Of a stretch of DNA of 64,000 nt, positions 19,647 through 28,685 are shown piece after piece; the stretch's first letter is position 1, and each line of letters begins with the position of its first letter. The stretch lies in NCBI RefSeq assembly GCF_015355625.1, contig NZ_JACLAF010000004.1:124001-188000 (forward strand), written 5' to 3'. The position numbers and the translations under genes were made by a program. This stretch comes from Tamlana sp. I1 (GTDB lineage: Bacteria > Bacteroidota > Bacteroidia > Flavobacteriales > Flavobacteriaceae). The notes under the pieces are model-generated. The model made no database searches, was not told the DNA's origin, and saw nothing but the letters and a program-made list of their open reading frames with translations.

Positions 19647-22244
19647 ATGAAGCAAATTACGCTATTACTTTTTTTTAGTTTTATTTATAATATACATGCG
19701 CAGCAGGTAAGACATATAGAAACCATTAATGAGTCTTGGTCTTTTTATAAAGGCACTTTAGATTTCCCCTTTACTACTAATAATGCTACAAAATGGGAAC
19801 AGGTAACACTGCCGCATTCATGGAATACTAAGGATATTTTAGATGATGAAGATGGCTATTATCGTGGAGATGGGTGGTACAAAAAAACAATGATAATTCC
19901 TCAGGTTTTTGAAGACCAACAAGTGTTTTTATTGTTTGAAGCTGCTAATCAAGTTGCTTCATTGTATGTCAACAATAAAAAAATAGGAGAAGATCATATA
20001 GGAGGTTATACGTCCTTTGCTAAAGATGTGACTTCAGCACTTAAAACGGGCGAAAATGAAATTGCTATAAAAGTTAATAATTCTCATAATGATGAAATTG
20101 TACCGCAATCGGCAGATTTTTCGTTCTACGGTGGTATTTACAGAGATATTCAACTGATAATTACTAAATCAGTACATTTTGAAGTAGCTAATTTAGGAGC
20201 AAATGCCATTTTTGTTAGTACTCCAAAAGTCTCTAAACAAAAAGCAACCGTTAGTGTAAAATCAAAAGTGGTAAGACCTAAAAAGGGTGATTATTTTATA
20301 AAACAGTCTTTGTACGATGCTAAAAACAATGTAATTAAAGTAGAAAAAGCCAAAGTACCTTATGGTAAAGATGTTGATCTTGATTTTTCAATTGTAGCCC
20401 CAAAATTGTGGTCGCCTGAGCATCCGTATTTATACAAACTAGTTTCTGAAATTGTAGATAAAAATGATCGTGTTTACGATCGTATAGAAAACCCAGTAGG
20501 TTTTCGCTGGTTTAATTTTGATCCCCAGAAAGGATTTTTTATTAATGGCAAACCAACAAAGTTAATAGGAACCAACAGACACCAAGATTTTTTAGGAAAA
20601 GCCAATGCTGTTAGTGATGAAATTCACCGAAACGATATGAGGATGTTAAAGGACATGGGAATAAATTTTTTAAGAATATCCCATTACCCTCAAGATCCTG
20701 CTATTTTAGAAATGTGTAACAAATATGGATTTGTGTCAACTCTAGAAATACCCTTTGTAAACAAAGCTGCAGCTAACGAGAAGGGCAAACAGAATACGGT
20801 TAACATGCTTAAAGAGGCAATTCGATTTAACTATAATAATCCCGCAATCGTAGCCTGGAACCTAGGCAATGAAACAACTATGAAAGACCCTGTAAAACTA
20901 GGGAAAGACTATGTTAATCATTTTGTAGAGACACATAAAGCCTTGGCAAAAACCATAAAAGAGGAAGATGAAACACGCTATTCCTATTCGGTGTTTTTTA
21001 GAGAACCAGCCTATCAGGACAATTTAGGCATACGAGTTACCGATCTAGTAGGCTACAACAAATATTATGGGTGGTATTTAGAAGAACTAGAAGATATCGA
21101 TAAGAATTTACGAAGTTTGGTAAAGCGTTCTTTAGAACTCGATCCTGATAAGCCATTTATTTTAAGTGAATATGGAGGAGGTGCAGATCCTAGACTACGT
21201 TCATACCATCCTACACGTTTTGATTTTAGTGTAGAATATCAATTTCTTTTACATAAAGCTTACCTTAAAACCATTTTGGATATGCCTGAAATAGTGGGTG
21301 CTAATGTTTGGAATTATTCCGATTTTCAAGTAGAACACCGAAAAGATGCCGTACCACATATTAATAATAAGGGGCTCGTCTCAGCAGAAAGAAAAAAGAA
21401 AGATGCATACTATTTATACCAAGCTGTACTCAATAAAACACCTTTTTTGGCCATCACATCTAAGTCATGGACCAAACGATCAGGTGTTGCAGATAGTAAA
21501 GAGGATACGTTTGCCACACAGCCTGTGACAATAGTTGGTAATGGTAAAGACGTTGAAGTTTTTTTAAACGGAACGTCGTTAGGAAAAAAAGCATTTGAGT
21601 TTTCAGCAGCAACTTTTGATATCCCTTTTGTACAAGGACACAATTTAATTGAAGCCATTAGTGAAAAGGATGGCAAACTTTTAAAAGATGTCGCATTTAT
21701 AGATTTTAACCTTATACCTAAAGATCTTAAAATCGTTACCAATAAATTTGAGGAAATCGCTATTAATGTTGGATCATACTGCTATTTTATTGAAACAGAT
21801 AATATGGACTATTTGTGGATGCCAGATAAAGCGTATGAAAAAGGCGGCTTTGGTTATGTTGGTGGAGAATTCTTAAAACATCCAAGTGAACGAAGAAATG
21901 CTATTGGAACAGATGTTAGTGTAAAAGGGACAGAAAACGACCCTATTTATCAAACACAACGCCTAGGCATCGAAGCCTACAAGTTTGATGTGCCCAATGG
22001 TACTTATGAATTATCATTACTTCTAGCCGAATTAAAAACGAAGGATGATAATATCATGGATATTTCAGTAAATAGCAGGCCTATTTGGACTAATTTAAAC
22101 TTGAAGGAAGCATACGGAACGGATCGTGGTGTTACTAAACGCTTTTTAATTACAGTTGAAAATGACCATGGTATAACGGTAGATTTTAAGGCTAAAAAAG
22201 GAATAACAAGGTTAAGTGGCATCAAACTTAGAAAAGTAAATTAA
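19647..22244 (+). CDS. Glycoside hydrolase family 2 enzyme
   Basis: This 865-residue exported enzyme has a signal peptide ending NIHAQ. Domain order is a sugar-binding jelly roll (about 25-190, with LPHSWN and YRGDGWYKK), an immunoglobulin-like domain (about 195-285), then a TIM barrel (about 290-590) opening at GFFINGKPTKLIGTNRHQDF. The acid/base is Glu409 in AWNLGNETT and the nucleophile Glu508 in FILSEYGGG. Extra C-terminal sheets (about 640-865) carry a malectin-like segment. The family includes beta-galactosidases and beta-glucuronidases; glucuronidase activity would suit ulvan, but the sequence alone does not decide. The GH78 gene begins 6 bp after its stop. Confidence 0.93.
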   Translation: MKQITLLLFFSFIYNIHAQQVRHIETINESWSFYKGTLDFPFTTNNATKWEQVTLPHSWNTKDILDDEDGYYRGDGWYKKTMIIPQVFEDQQVFLLFEAANQVASLYVNNKKIGEDHIGGYTSFAKDVTSALKTGENEIAIKVNNSHNDEIVPQSADFSFYGGIYRDIQLIITKSVHFEVANLGANAIFVSTPKVSKQKATVSVKSKVVRPKKGDYFIKQSLYDAKNNVIKVEKAKVPYGKDVDLDFSIVAPKLWSPEHPYLYKLVSEIVDKNDRVYDRIENPVGFRWFNFDPQKGFFINGKPTKLIGTNRHQDFLGKANAVSDEIHRNDMRMLKDMGINFLRISHYPQDPAILEMCNKYGFVSTLEIPFVNKAAANEKGKQNTVNMLKEAIRFNYNNPAIVAWNLGNETTMKDPVKLGKDYVNHFVETHKALAKTIKEEDETRYSYSVFFREPAYQDNLGIRVTDLVGYNKYYGWYLEELEDIDKNLRSLVKRSLELDPDKPFILSEYGGGADPRLRSYHPTRFDFSVEYQFLLHKAYLKTILDMPEIVGANVWNYSDFQVEHRKDAVPHINNKGLVSAERKKKDAYYLYQAVLNKTPFLAITSKSWTKRSGVADSKEDTFATQPVTIVGNGKDVEVFLNGTSLGKKAFEFSAATFDIPFVQGHNLIEAISEKDGKLLKDVAFIDFNLIPKDLKIVTNKFEEIAINVGSYCYFIETDNMDYLWMPDKAYEKGGFGYVGGEFLKHPSERRNAIGTDVSVKGTENDPIYQTQRLGIEAYKFDVPNGTYELSLLLAELKTKDDNIMDISVNSRPIWTNLNLKEAYGTDRGVTKRFLITVENDHGITVDFKAKKGITRLSGIKLRKVN

Positions 22245-22250
22245 ATCCAG

Positions 22251-24998
22251 ATGAATAAGGACGTTTTATTTTTTTTGTTTCTTTTAGCCAGTTTTTCTGG
22301 TTTTACACAAATTCAACCATATGATTTAAAATTAGAATATAGGGAAAACCCAGAAGGTGTTGATGTTAAAAATCCACGTTTTTTCTGGAAAGTAAAATCT
22401 GAGGAAGCTGGTCAGTATCAAAAAAGTTACCAATTAGTTGTAGCTACTTCCAAAGAAAATATTGAAAATGGTGTTGGAGATGTATACAATTCTAAAAAAG
22501 TAAAAAGTTCTCAAACCACCCAAATAATATATAAAGGAAAGCCTTTACAACCAGCAGCACAGTATTATTGGAAAGTAAAGGTTTGGGATAAAAATAATAT
22601 ACCAAGTTGGAGTAAAATAGCAACATTTTCTACAGGTTTATTTCAAGAAGAAGATTGGAAAAACGCCCAATGGATTGCATGGAAGCCACAAAGTGCGTGG
22701 GAAAAAGAATGGTGGGAAAGAAAAGATATAGAATCTAAAGCGTTACAATTTCAATTACCTAGCCTTTTTGGGGCTAGTATGAGCATGTTTGAACGTTATT
22801 ATTTTCATTATCAAAATCAATACGATGCTTCACCATTGTTAAGAAAATCATTTAATGTCAATAAAAAAGTAAAACGAGCTAAAGCTTATATCAGTGGACT
22901 TGGGTACTATGAGTTGTTTATCAATGGAGAGCGTATTGGAAATCAGGTTTTAGATCCAGGATGGACAGACTATAGAAAAACAATTTTATACGCCACTCAT
23001 GATATTACTGAGCAAATTCAAAACGGAGAGAATTTAGCAGGAGTGATGTTGGGTAGAGGTAATTATGGGCAATTGGCTTACGACCATTGGGGATTTTATA
23101 AAAAAGATGGTTATGTCGGTCAGCCAAAATTGTTATGCTTAATTAAAGTACAATATGAAGATGGTACCGAAGATATTGTGGTAAGTGATTTAAGTTGGAA
23201 AATTACAGGTGGACCCATTATTTATGATGGACCACATATGGGAGAAATTTATGATGCAACCAAAGAAATAAAAGATTGGAATATGCCTGAATTGGACGAT
23301 TCATCATGGCAAAATGTAAACCCTTCTCCACATCCTGGAGGAGAACTTGTAGCGCAAATGTGTCAACCCATTCGTGTAACCAAAACATTTCAACCTGTAA
23401 ATATTAAAAACAAAGGAAGTTATGGACAGTGGATTGATACAGGAACCAACAGTGCTGGTTGGATACGGTTACGATTAAAAAATCTTAAAAGAGGGCAACA
23501 AGTTACCATTTATTATGGCGAACATTTAGATCCTACTTCTAGTGGACAACCAGGAAGGTTACAGCAAATGGCCTATATAGGTAAAGGAGAAAAAGAAGAG
23601 TTTGCCGAATGTCGTTTTTCTTACAAAGGTTATCGTTATGTACAAGTAAAAGGATATAAAACAAAGATTTCTAAAGACGATGTGGAGGTAAAGTTTGTAC
23701 ATTCAGACGTGCCACAGGTGGGTACATTTGAATCTTCAGATAAAACGGTAGATGCTGTTCATGATATTTGTCGTAAATCATTAATATTCAATTTACATAG
23801 TATTCTTACAGATTGCCCTAATCGTGAAAAAAATGGTTGGTTAGGTGATGCTGTAACTGGTGTAGAGTTTGGGATGGCCAATTACGATTTGGCAGCATTA
23901 ATGACCAAATTTACTCGCGATATTTTTGACACCCAATCTCCAGAAGGCGGATTAAGTCCTATTGCGCCTTCAAATAACTACAGAAAAGGAAAATCTACAC
24001 TATGGTCGTCTGCAGGGGTGCACATTCCTTGGTATATGTATCAATATTACGGCGATACGAGATTGTTTGAGAATTATTGGGACAACATGATGCGTTGGGT
24101 TGATTATTCATGGGAAAACAACAATTCTAAAGAAAAAGATGGCATGTTTACCGAAATATATAACGATTGGGTGCCGCCTTATGATGCTACCTATAGAGGT
24201 GGAGGAAAACCAGGGGGTAATGAAGTTATCGCTTCTATGAACTTTTATTTGGTATTAGAGCGTTTGGCTTATATGGCAGATAAATTAGGGAAAAACAAAG
24301 ACAAAAAACGTTTAGAAAACCAACGCAAACGCATACATCAAGGCATTCAAAAGTATGCATTTGATGCTGAAAAAGTAGAGTACTCAGGTTTAAAGCCATT
24401 CCCAGAATTTCTACCTGTAGTTAATATTCTGGCGCTAGATTATGGTATTGTTCCAGAAAAATATAAGGCACAACTAGAAAAAAGAGTTGTAGAAAATATT
24501 GTAGAAGAAAAAGACTATCACCTATGGGGAGGTATATTTTCTATACATTCTGCCTTTGAATATTTACCCAAAAAAGGTTATGCCGATATGATGCATAAGG
24601 TAGTGATTAACGATGATTGGCCTTCATTTGGTTGGATGATTAAAGAAGGAGCTACTACACTACCAGAGGGGTATAAGTTTACCTCTTCAGATATGCATCA
24701 TTTTATGGGCGCAGTAGATAATTTTTGCTATCGGCATATAGTAGGAATTAATGTAGACCAATCTCATCCAGGTTTTCAGAACATCATTTTGGAACCTAAT
24801 TTTATTAAGTCGATGGAGTTTGCAAAAGCAAGCTACAACTCTATACATGGCGAAATAAAAGCAGAGTGGAAAAAAATAGATAAAAATACTTATGAGTACT
24901 ATGGGGAAGTTCCATCAAACTGCGAGGCTAAGGTAGTTTTGCCTTCTAAAACTGAAACTATAAAATCGGGAACTTTTAAATATGTGGTACATATCTAA
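22251..24998 (+). CDS. GH78 alpha-L-rhamnosidase
   Basis: This 915-residue exported enzyme has a signal peptide ending near SGFTQ. An Fn3-like N-terminal domain (QKSYQLVVATSKE ... YYWKVKVWD) is followed by the Bac_rhamnosid beta-domains (GLGYYELFINGERIG) and an (alpha/alpha)6 catalytic barrel. The GH78 signature DCPNREKNGWLGD lies at 521-533 with candidate general acid Glu526. A C-terminal beta-domain includes SHPGFQNIILEPNF. It should release terminal L-rhamnose from desulfated ulvan oligosaccharides. Spacing of 6 bp to GH2 shows co-transcription. It is one of five GH78 modules in the window and groups by motif with the protein at 56089 (DCPHREKCGWLGD) rather than with the pair at 36595 and 42604. 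Confidence 0.95.
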   Translation: MNKDVLFFLFLLASFSGFTQIQPYDLKLEYRENPEGVDVKNPRFFWKVKSEEAGQYQKSYQLVVATSKENIENGVGDVYNSKKVKSSQTTQIIYKGKPLQPAAQYYWKVKVWDKNNIPSWSKIATFSTGLFQEEDWKNAQWIAWKPQSAWEKEWWERKDIESKALQFQLPSLFGASMSMFERYYFHYQNQYDASPLLRKSFNVNKKVKRAKAYISGLGYYELFINGERIGNQVLDPGWTDYRKTILYATHDITEQIQNGENLAGVMLGRGNYGQLAYDHWGFYKKDGYVGQPKLLCLIKVQYEDGTEDIVVSDLSWKITGGPIIYDGPHMGEIYDATKEIKDWNMPELDDSSWQNVNPSPHPGGELVAQMCQPIRVTKTFQPVNIKNKGSYGQWIDTGTNSAGWIRLRLKNLKRGQQVTIYYGEHLDPTSSGQPGRLQQMAYIGKGEKEEFAECRFSYKGYRYVQVKGYKTKISKDDVEVKFVHSDVPQVGTFESSDKTVDAVHDICRKSLIFNLHSILTDCPNREKNGWLGDAVTGVEFGMANYDLAALMTKFTRDIFDTQSPEGGLSPIAPSNNYRKGKSTLWSSAGVHIPWYMYQYYGDTRLFENYWDNMMRWVDYSWENNNSKEKDGMFTEIYNDWVPPYDATYRGGGKPGGNEVIASMNFYLVLERLAYMADKLGKNKDKKRLENQRKRIHQGIQKYAFDAEKVEYSGLKPFPEFLPVVNILALDYGIVPEKYKAQLEKRVVENIVEEKDYHLWGGIFSIHSAFEYLPKKGYADMMHKVVINDDWPSFGWMIKEGATTLPEGYKFTSSDMHHFMGAVDNFCYRHIVGINVDQSHPGFQNIILEPNFIKSMEFAKASYNSIHGEIKAEWKKIDKNTYEYYGEVPSNCEAKVVLPSKTETIKSGTFKYVVHI

Positions 24999-25051
24999 GG
25001 CAAAGAAGGCTATAATTTACCATAGTTTTCGGTTTTACCTACAAAAAAATA

Positions 25052-28000
25052 ATGAGTAATAAATTAATAACTAGTACAATGCGATCTATAAATGTTTTTC
25101 TATTTCTTTTTATCATGCAAATTACTTTTTTTGCATGTGATTCCAGTAAAACCGATGATAAAAACCTTGAAAATCCATCAATAAGTATTGCAGATTTAAA
25201 AAATGGTTTTAAAAATCCCGAGATACAATATCGTCCCGAAACCTGGTTTCACCTTAACGGAAATAATATTTCCAAAGAAGGTTTAACCCTCGATTTAGAG
25301 GCAATAAAAGAAGCAGGCTTGCAGGGTATCCACTTATTTAATAAAGCCGGCAGACCATTTCCAAATGTAAAACCTATAGAAATTTTATCGCCAGAATGGG
25401 AAGATATGATTCGGCACGCCGCCGATGAATGCAAACGTTTGGGTTTGAAATTTACCATGCAAAACTGCCCAGGTTGGTCTATGACAGGTGGGCCTTGGGT
25501 GCCTGTAGAAGAAGCGCAGCGCGAAGTTGTTGAAACCACATACCACATTTCTGGAGGAAAAACTTTCGATGAAATATTAGAAATAGATGCTTTATATCAT
25601 ACCGAAGACTTTAATTATAAAGATATTCAAGTTCTAGCCTTTCCTACTCCAGAAGGGGATAATTTGGAACCCTTAAACCCTTCAAAAATTGAAACCAATA
25701 ATCCTTTAGTGCCTTGGCAGGATATTTTTAATCCCAATTCAAAAATTATCGTTACACGAACAACCACACGTTTAAATAAACCTTTAGAGGACTATAGGAA
25801 TGAAGGTATTTCGAAAGTAAATGATAAAGCAGCATGGGTAGAAACTATTTTCAATGAAGCGGTGACATTGCGCAATATCACTTTTCCTCAATCTCGACAT
25901 ATGATTATGGGGACAGAATATCCTAAGATGGATGTTGCTATTAAGGTAGAAGCGCTAATTAATGATAAACTTGTAGAAATAACAACTGTTAACCTGCCTG
26001 ATGCAAACTGGAACGACAGACGTAAGCATCTAACACTGGCTATCCCTGAAACGACTTCCAAACTGTTTAGATTTACGTTTAAGGGTAAGCATACTATCGC
26101 TCCAGAATTTATTCGTTTAAGCGCTAGTCCAAAACTTCATAATCATGAAGCAAAAGCAGCCAAAGTATTGAGAGGACTTGAAAAAGAGGTGCAGTATAAT
26201 TATAATGAAAATACGTTTATTAAGTCCAATGCAATTATCAACCTTACCGATAAAATGACGTCTAATGGAAAATTAACATGGAATGTGCCAGAAGGCGATT
26301 GGACCATTGTTCGTTTTGGGCATATCAATATGCGCTTAACCAATAAACCCGCAGTACCAGAAGCGACAGGTTGGGAGTCGAGTAAATTAGATAAGGTAGC
26401 CATAGAAAATCATTTGCGAAACGGTATGATTGGTAATTTAATTAAAGATGGCGGTCCCATAGGAGATGGTAAACTACACGGATTGTTAATTGATAGTTGG
26501 GAAAGCCATGTACCCACGTGGACGATGAATTCTGAAGATATGTTTAAGGAGTTTGAGCAACGCCGAGGTTACAGTATGAAAACGTATTTGCCTGCAACCA
26601 TGGGTTATATTGTAGAAAGTCCAGAAATTACTACTAAATTTTTAAGAGATTTACGTCATACCATGGACGATGTGTTTATCGAGAATTTCTTCAAGCATTT
26701 TGCAACCGTAGCACACGAAATGGGAGCCGAGGTTTACACCGAAGGAGCAGGAGGCGAAGTACTGCCTATAGACCCCATGCGTTATTATGGTGTGAGCGAT
26801 ATTCCTATGACCGAGTTTTGGTACCCCAGTGCACCATCAGCACAAAATGAATATGCTAAACCCATTTATAATGCGGCTTCGGCTACGCATCTATACAATA
26901 AACCTGTGTTGGCTGCTGAAGCGTGTACCCAGTTAGGGGTTAAGTGGAATGAGCATCCGTTTTCAGTAAAATCTTTAATTGATTATAATTTTGCTAAGGG
27001 GATAAATCATTTGGTGTTTCATACGTTTTCTCATACCCCGCAAACGAATGTGTATCCAGGTTCAAGCTTTGGTGGTAATATAGGGTTTCCTTTGGTTAGA
27101 GAACAAACGTGGTGGCCATACATGAAGAATTGGACCGATTATTTAGCAAGAAATCAATATGTTTTACAACAAGGCGAATATGTGGCCGATGTGCTTTGGT
27201 ATTATGGCGATCATTTTGAACGCCCACCTTTCGATTTAGATGCGTTTCCTAAAGGCTACCGTTTCGATTATTTAAATGCTGACATATTAGATAAAAATCT
27301 TAGTGTTCAAAATGGTAAAATTCATGTTCAAAATGGAGGGGATTACCGTATTATCAGATTAAGAGATTCTAAAGAAATGTTATTGTCTACAGCTAAAAAA
27401 ATAAAGGAACTAGTTTTGGATGGAGCTGTAATTCTAGGAGATAAACCACTAGATTCTCCAAGTTTAATGGATGGTGAAGATGAATTAAAAGAATTGGCTC
27501 AAATCTCAAATGAATTATGGGATAGCACTAAAAGTGGTGTTAAACAGGTAGGAAAAGGACGTGTGTATTGGGGAAAAACGCTTGATGAGGTTTTAAAAGC
27601 AGAAAAAATTGCTCAGGATGTTATGGTGCCCGAAGGCTTGGATATTAATTGGATTCACCGCGAAACCAACGATGCTCACATTTATTTTATAGCTTCAAAG
27701 CATGAAAATCCGGTTGATGTGGCATTAAGTTTCAGGGTTACTCATTTAAATCCTCAAATATGGAATGCATTTACAGGAGAACAGCATGATGCCAAAATAT
27801 GGAGCACTTCAAAGAACCGAACCAATGTCGCCATATCATTACCTTCAAGAGGAAGTGCTGTGGTAGTATTTACAAAAGGAGATAAAAAGTCTGGGGCATC
27901 AAAAATAACATGGAACAACCAAGTTGTTTTAAATTCAGAAACCGGTTGGTTCAATAGTCATAAATCAAATGATTTTCCAATATTAACCTGGAAAGGAGAT

Positions 28001-28549
28001 GCATTTATAGCTTCAAAACCGGGCGAATATGTCTTTCATAAAAAGGAAAAAGAGGTCATTGAGTTTATGGATATTGAAAAGGTTCCGCTTCAAACCAATT
28101 GGAAATTAAACTTCGAGCAAGGATGGGATACTCCTGAAACTATAGAAATTTCAGAATTGGAATCATTAACAAAACTTGAAAATGATGCCATAAAGCATTA
28201 TTCGGGTACAACAATCTATTCAAAAACTTTTCAATTAAATGAACTTGGTCAACACACCATTATAGACTTAGGGGAAGTGGCCAATATCGCAGAGGTTTGG
28301 TGTAACGGAAAAAAGGTAGGTGTAAAATGGGCACCACCTTTTGAATTTGATATTAGCGATGTTATAGTTAAAGGCGATAATTTATTAGAAATTAAAATAA
28401 CCAATACATGGAGAAATCAACTCATTTATGATAATTCACGCTCAAAAGAAACTAAAAAAACTTGGACAACAAGTCCTCCGAAAAAAGATGAAACAGAGTT
28501 GGATGACTCTGGCATAATAGGGCCTGTAGTTTTAGAAGTTATCAAATAA
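25052..28549 (+). CDS. GH106 alpha-L-rhamnosidase lipoprotein
   Basis: This 1165-residue lipoprotein has the lipidated Cys at 29 in ITFFAC. An alternative ATG at 25079 would give a more standard signal peptide. GH106 features include WFHLNGNNISKEGLTLDLEA near the start of the barrel, NCPGWSMTGGPWV, and the active-site blocks DSWE (481-484) and MTEFWYP. The C-terminus has a jelly-roll with IIDLGEVANIAEVWCNGK and the ending block ITNTWRNQL, shared with GH2-type sugar-binding domains. GH106 enzymes cleave alpha-L-rhamnosides with inversion. It is the last gene of the long enzyme run. A second GH106 is at 39258, diverged across the whole length. Confidence 0.94.
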   Translation: MSNKLITSTMRSINVFLFLFIMQITFFACDSSKTDDKNLENPSISIADLKNGFKNPEIQYRPETWFHLNGNNISKEGLTLDLEAIKEAGLQGIHLFNKAGRPFPNVKPIEILSPEWEDMIRHAADECKRLGLKFTMQNCPGWSMTGGPWVPVEEAQREVVETTYHISGGKTFDEILEIDALYHTEDFNYKDIQVLAFPTPEGDNLEPLNPSKIETNNPLVPWQDIFNPNSKIIVTRTTTRLNKPLEDYRNEGISKVNDKAAWVETIFNEAVTLRNITFPQSRHMIMGTEYPKMDVAIKVEALINDKLVEITTVNLPDANWNDRRKHLTLAIPETTSKLFRFTFKGKHTIAPEFIRLSASPKLHNHEAKAAKVLRGLEKEVQYNYNENTFIKSNAIINLTDKMTSNGKLTWNVPEGDWTIVRFGHINMRLTNKPAVPEATGWESSKLDKVAIENHLRNGMIGNLIKDGGPIGDGKLHGLLIDSWESHVPTWTMNSEDMFKEFEQRRGYSMKTYLPATMGYIVESPEITTKFLRDLRHTMDDVFIENFFKHFATVAHEMGAEVYTEGAGGEVLPIDPMRYYGVSDIPMTEFWYPSAPSAQNEYAKPIYNAASATHLYNKPVLAAEACTQLGVKWNEHPFSVKSLIDYNFAKGINHLVFHTFSHTPQTNVYPGSSFGGNIGFPLVREQTWWPYMKNWTDYLARNQYVLQQGEYVADVLWYYGDHFERPPFDLDAFPKGYRFDYLNADILDKNLSVQNGKIHVQNGGDYRIIRLRDSKEMLLSTAKKIKELVLDGAVILGDKPLDSPSLMDGEDELKELAQISNELWDSTKSGVKQVGKGRVYWGKTLDEVLKAEKIAQDVMVPEGLDINWIHRETNDAHIYFIASKHENPVDVALSFRVTHLNPQIWNAFTGEQHDAKIWSTSKNRTNVAISLPSRGSAVVVFTKGDKKSGASKITWNNQVVLNSETGWFNSHKSNDFPILTWKGDAFIASKPGEYVFHKKEKEVIEFMDIEKVPLQTNWKLNFEQGWDTPETIEISELESLTKLENDAIKHYSGTTIYSKTFQLNELGQHTIIDLGEVANIAEVWCNGKKVGVKWAPPFEFDISDVIVKGDNLLEIKITNTWRNQLIYDNSRSKETKKTWTTSPPKKDETELDDSGIIGPVVLEVIK

Positions 28550-28608
28550 GACTTCACATTTAAGTCAATAGAATTGATTGTATGAGTTTTTCGTTTTAAA
28601 AATGTAAA

Positions 28609-28654
28609 CCCTTATAAATCAGGATAGAGTTGTTTGGTGCTTATTGGATATTTA
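28609..28654 (+). promoter_or_regulatory. PUL regulon promoter site, beta-propeller lyase
   Basis: Half-site 1 is CCTTATAAAT (28610) and half-site 2 is CAGGATAGAG (28620), exactly 10 bp apart. The -7-like box GATATTTA lies at 28647-28654, with its TTTA 31 nt after the C of CAGG. The leader contains AACTAAACTTTTTT. CAGG-to-start distance is 66 nt, identical to the PL28 promoter. Confidence 0.75.
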
Positions 28655-28685
28655 ATCCCAATATACTAACTAAACTTTTTTGGAT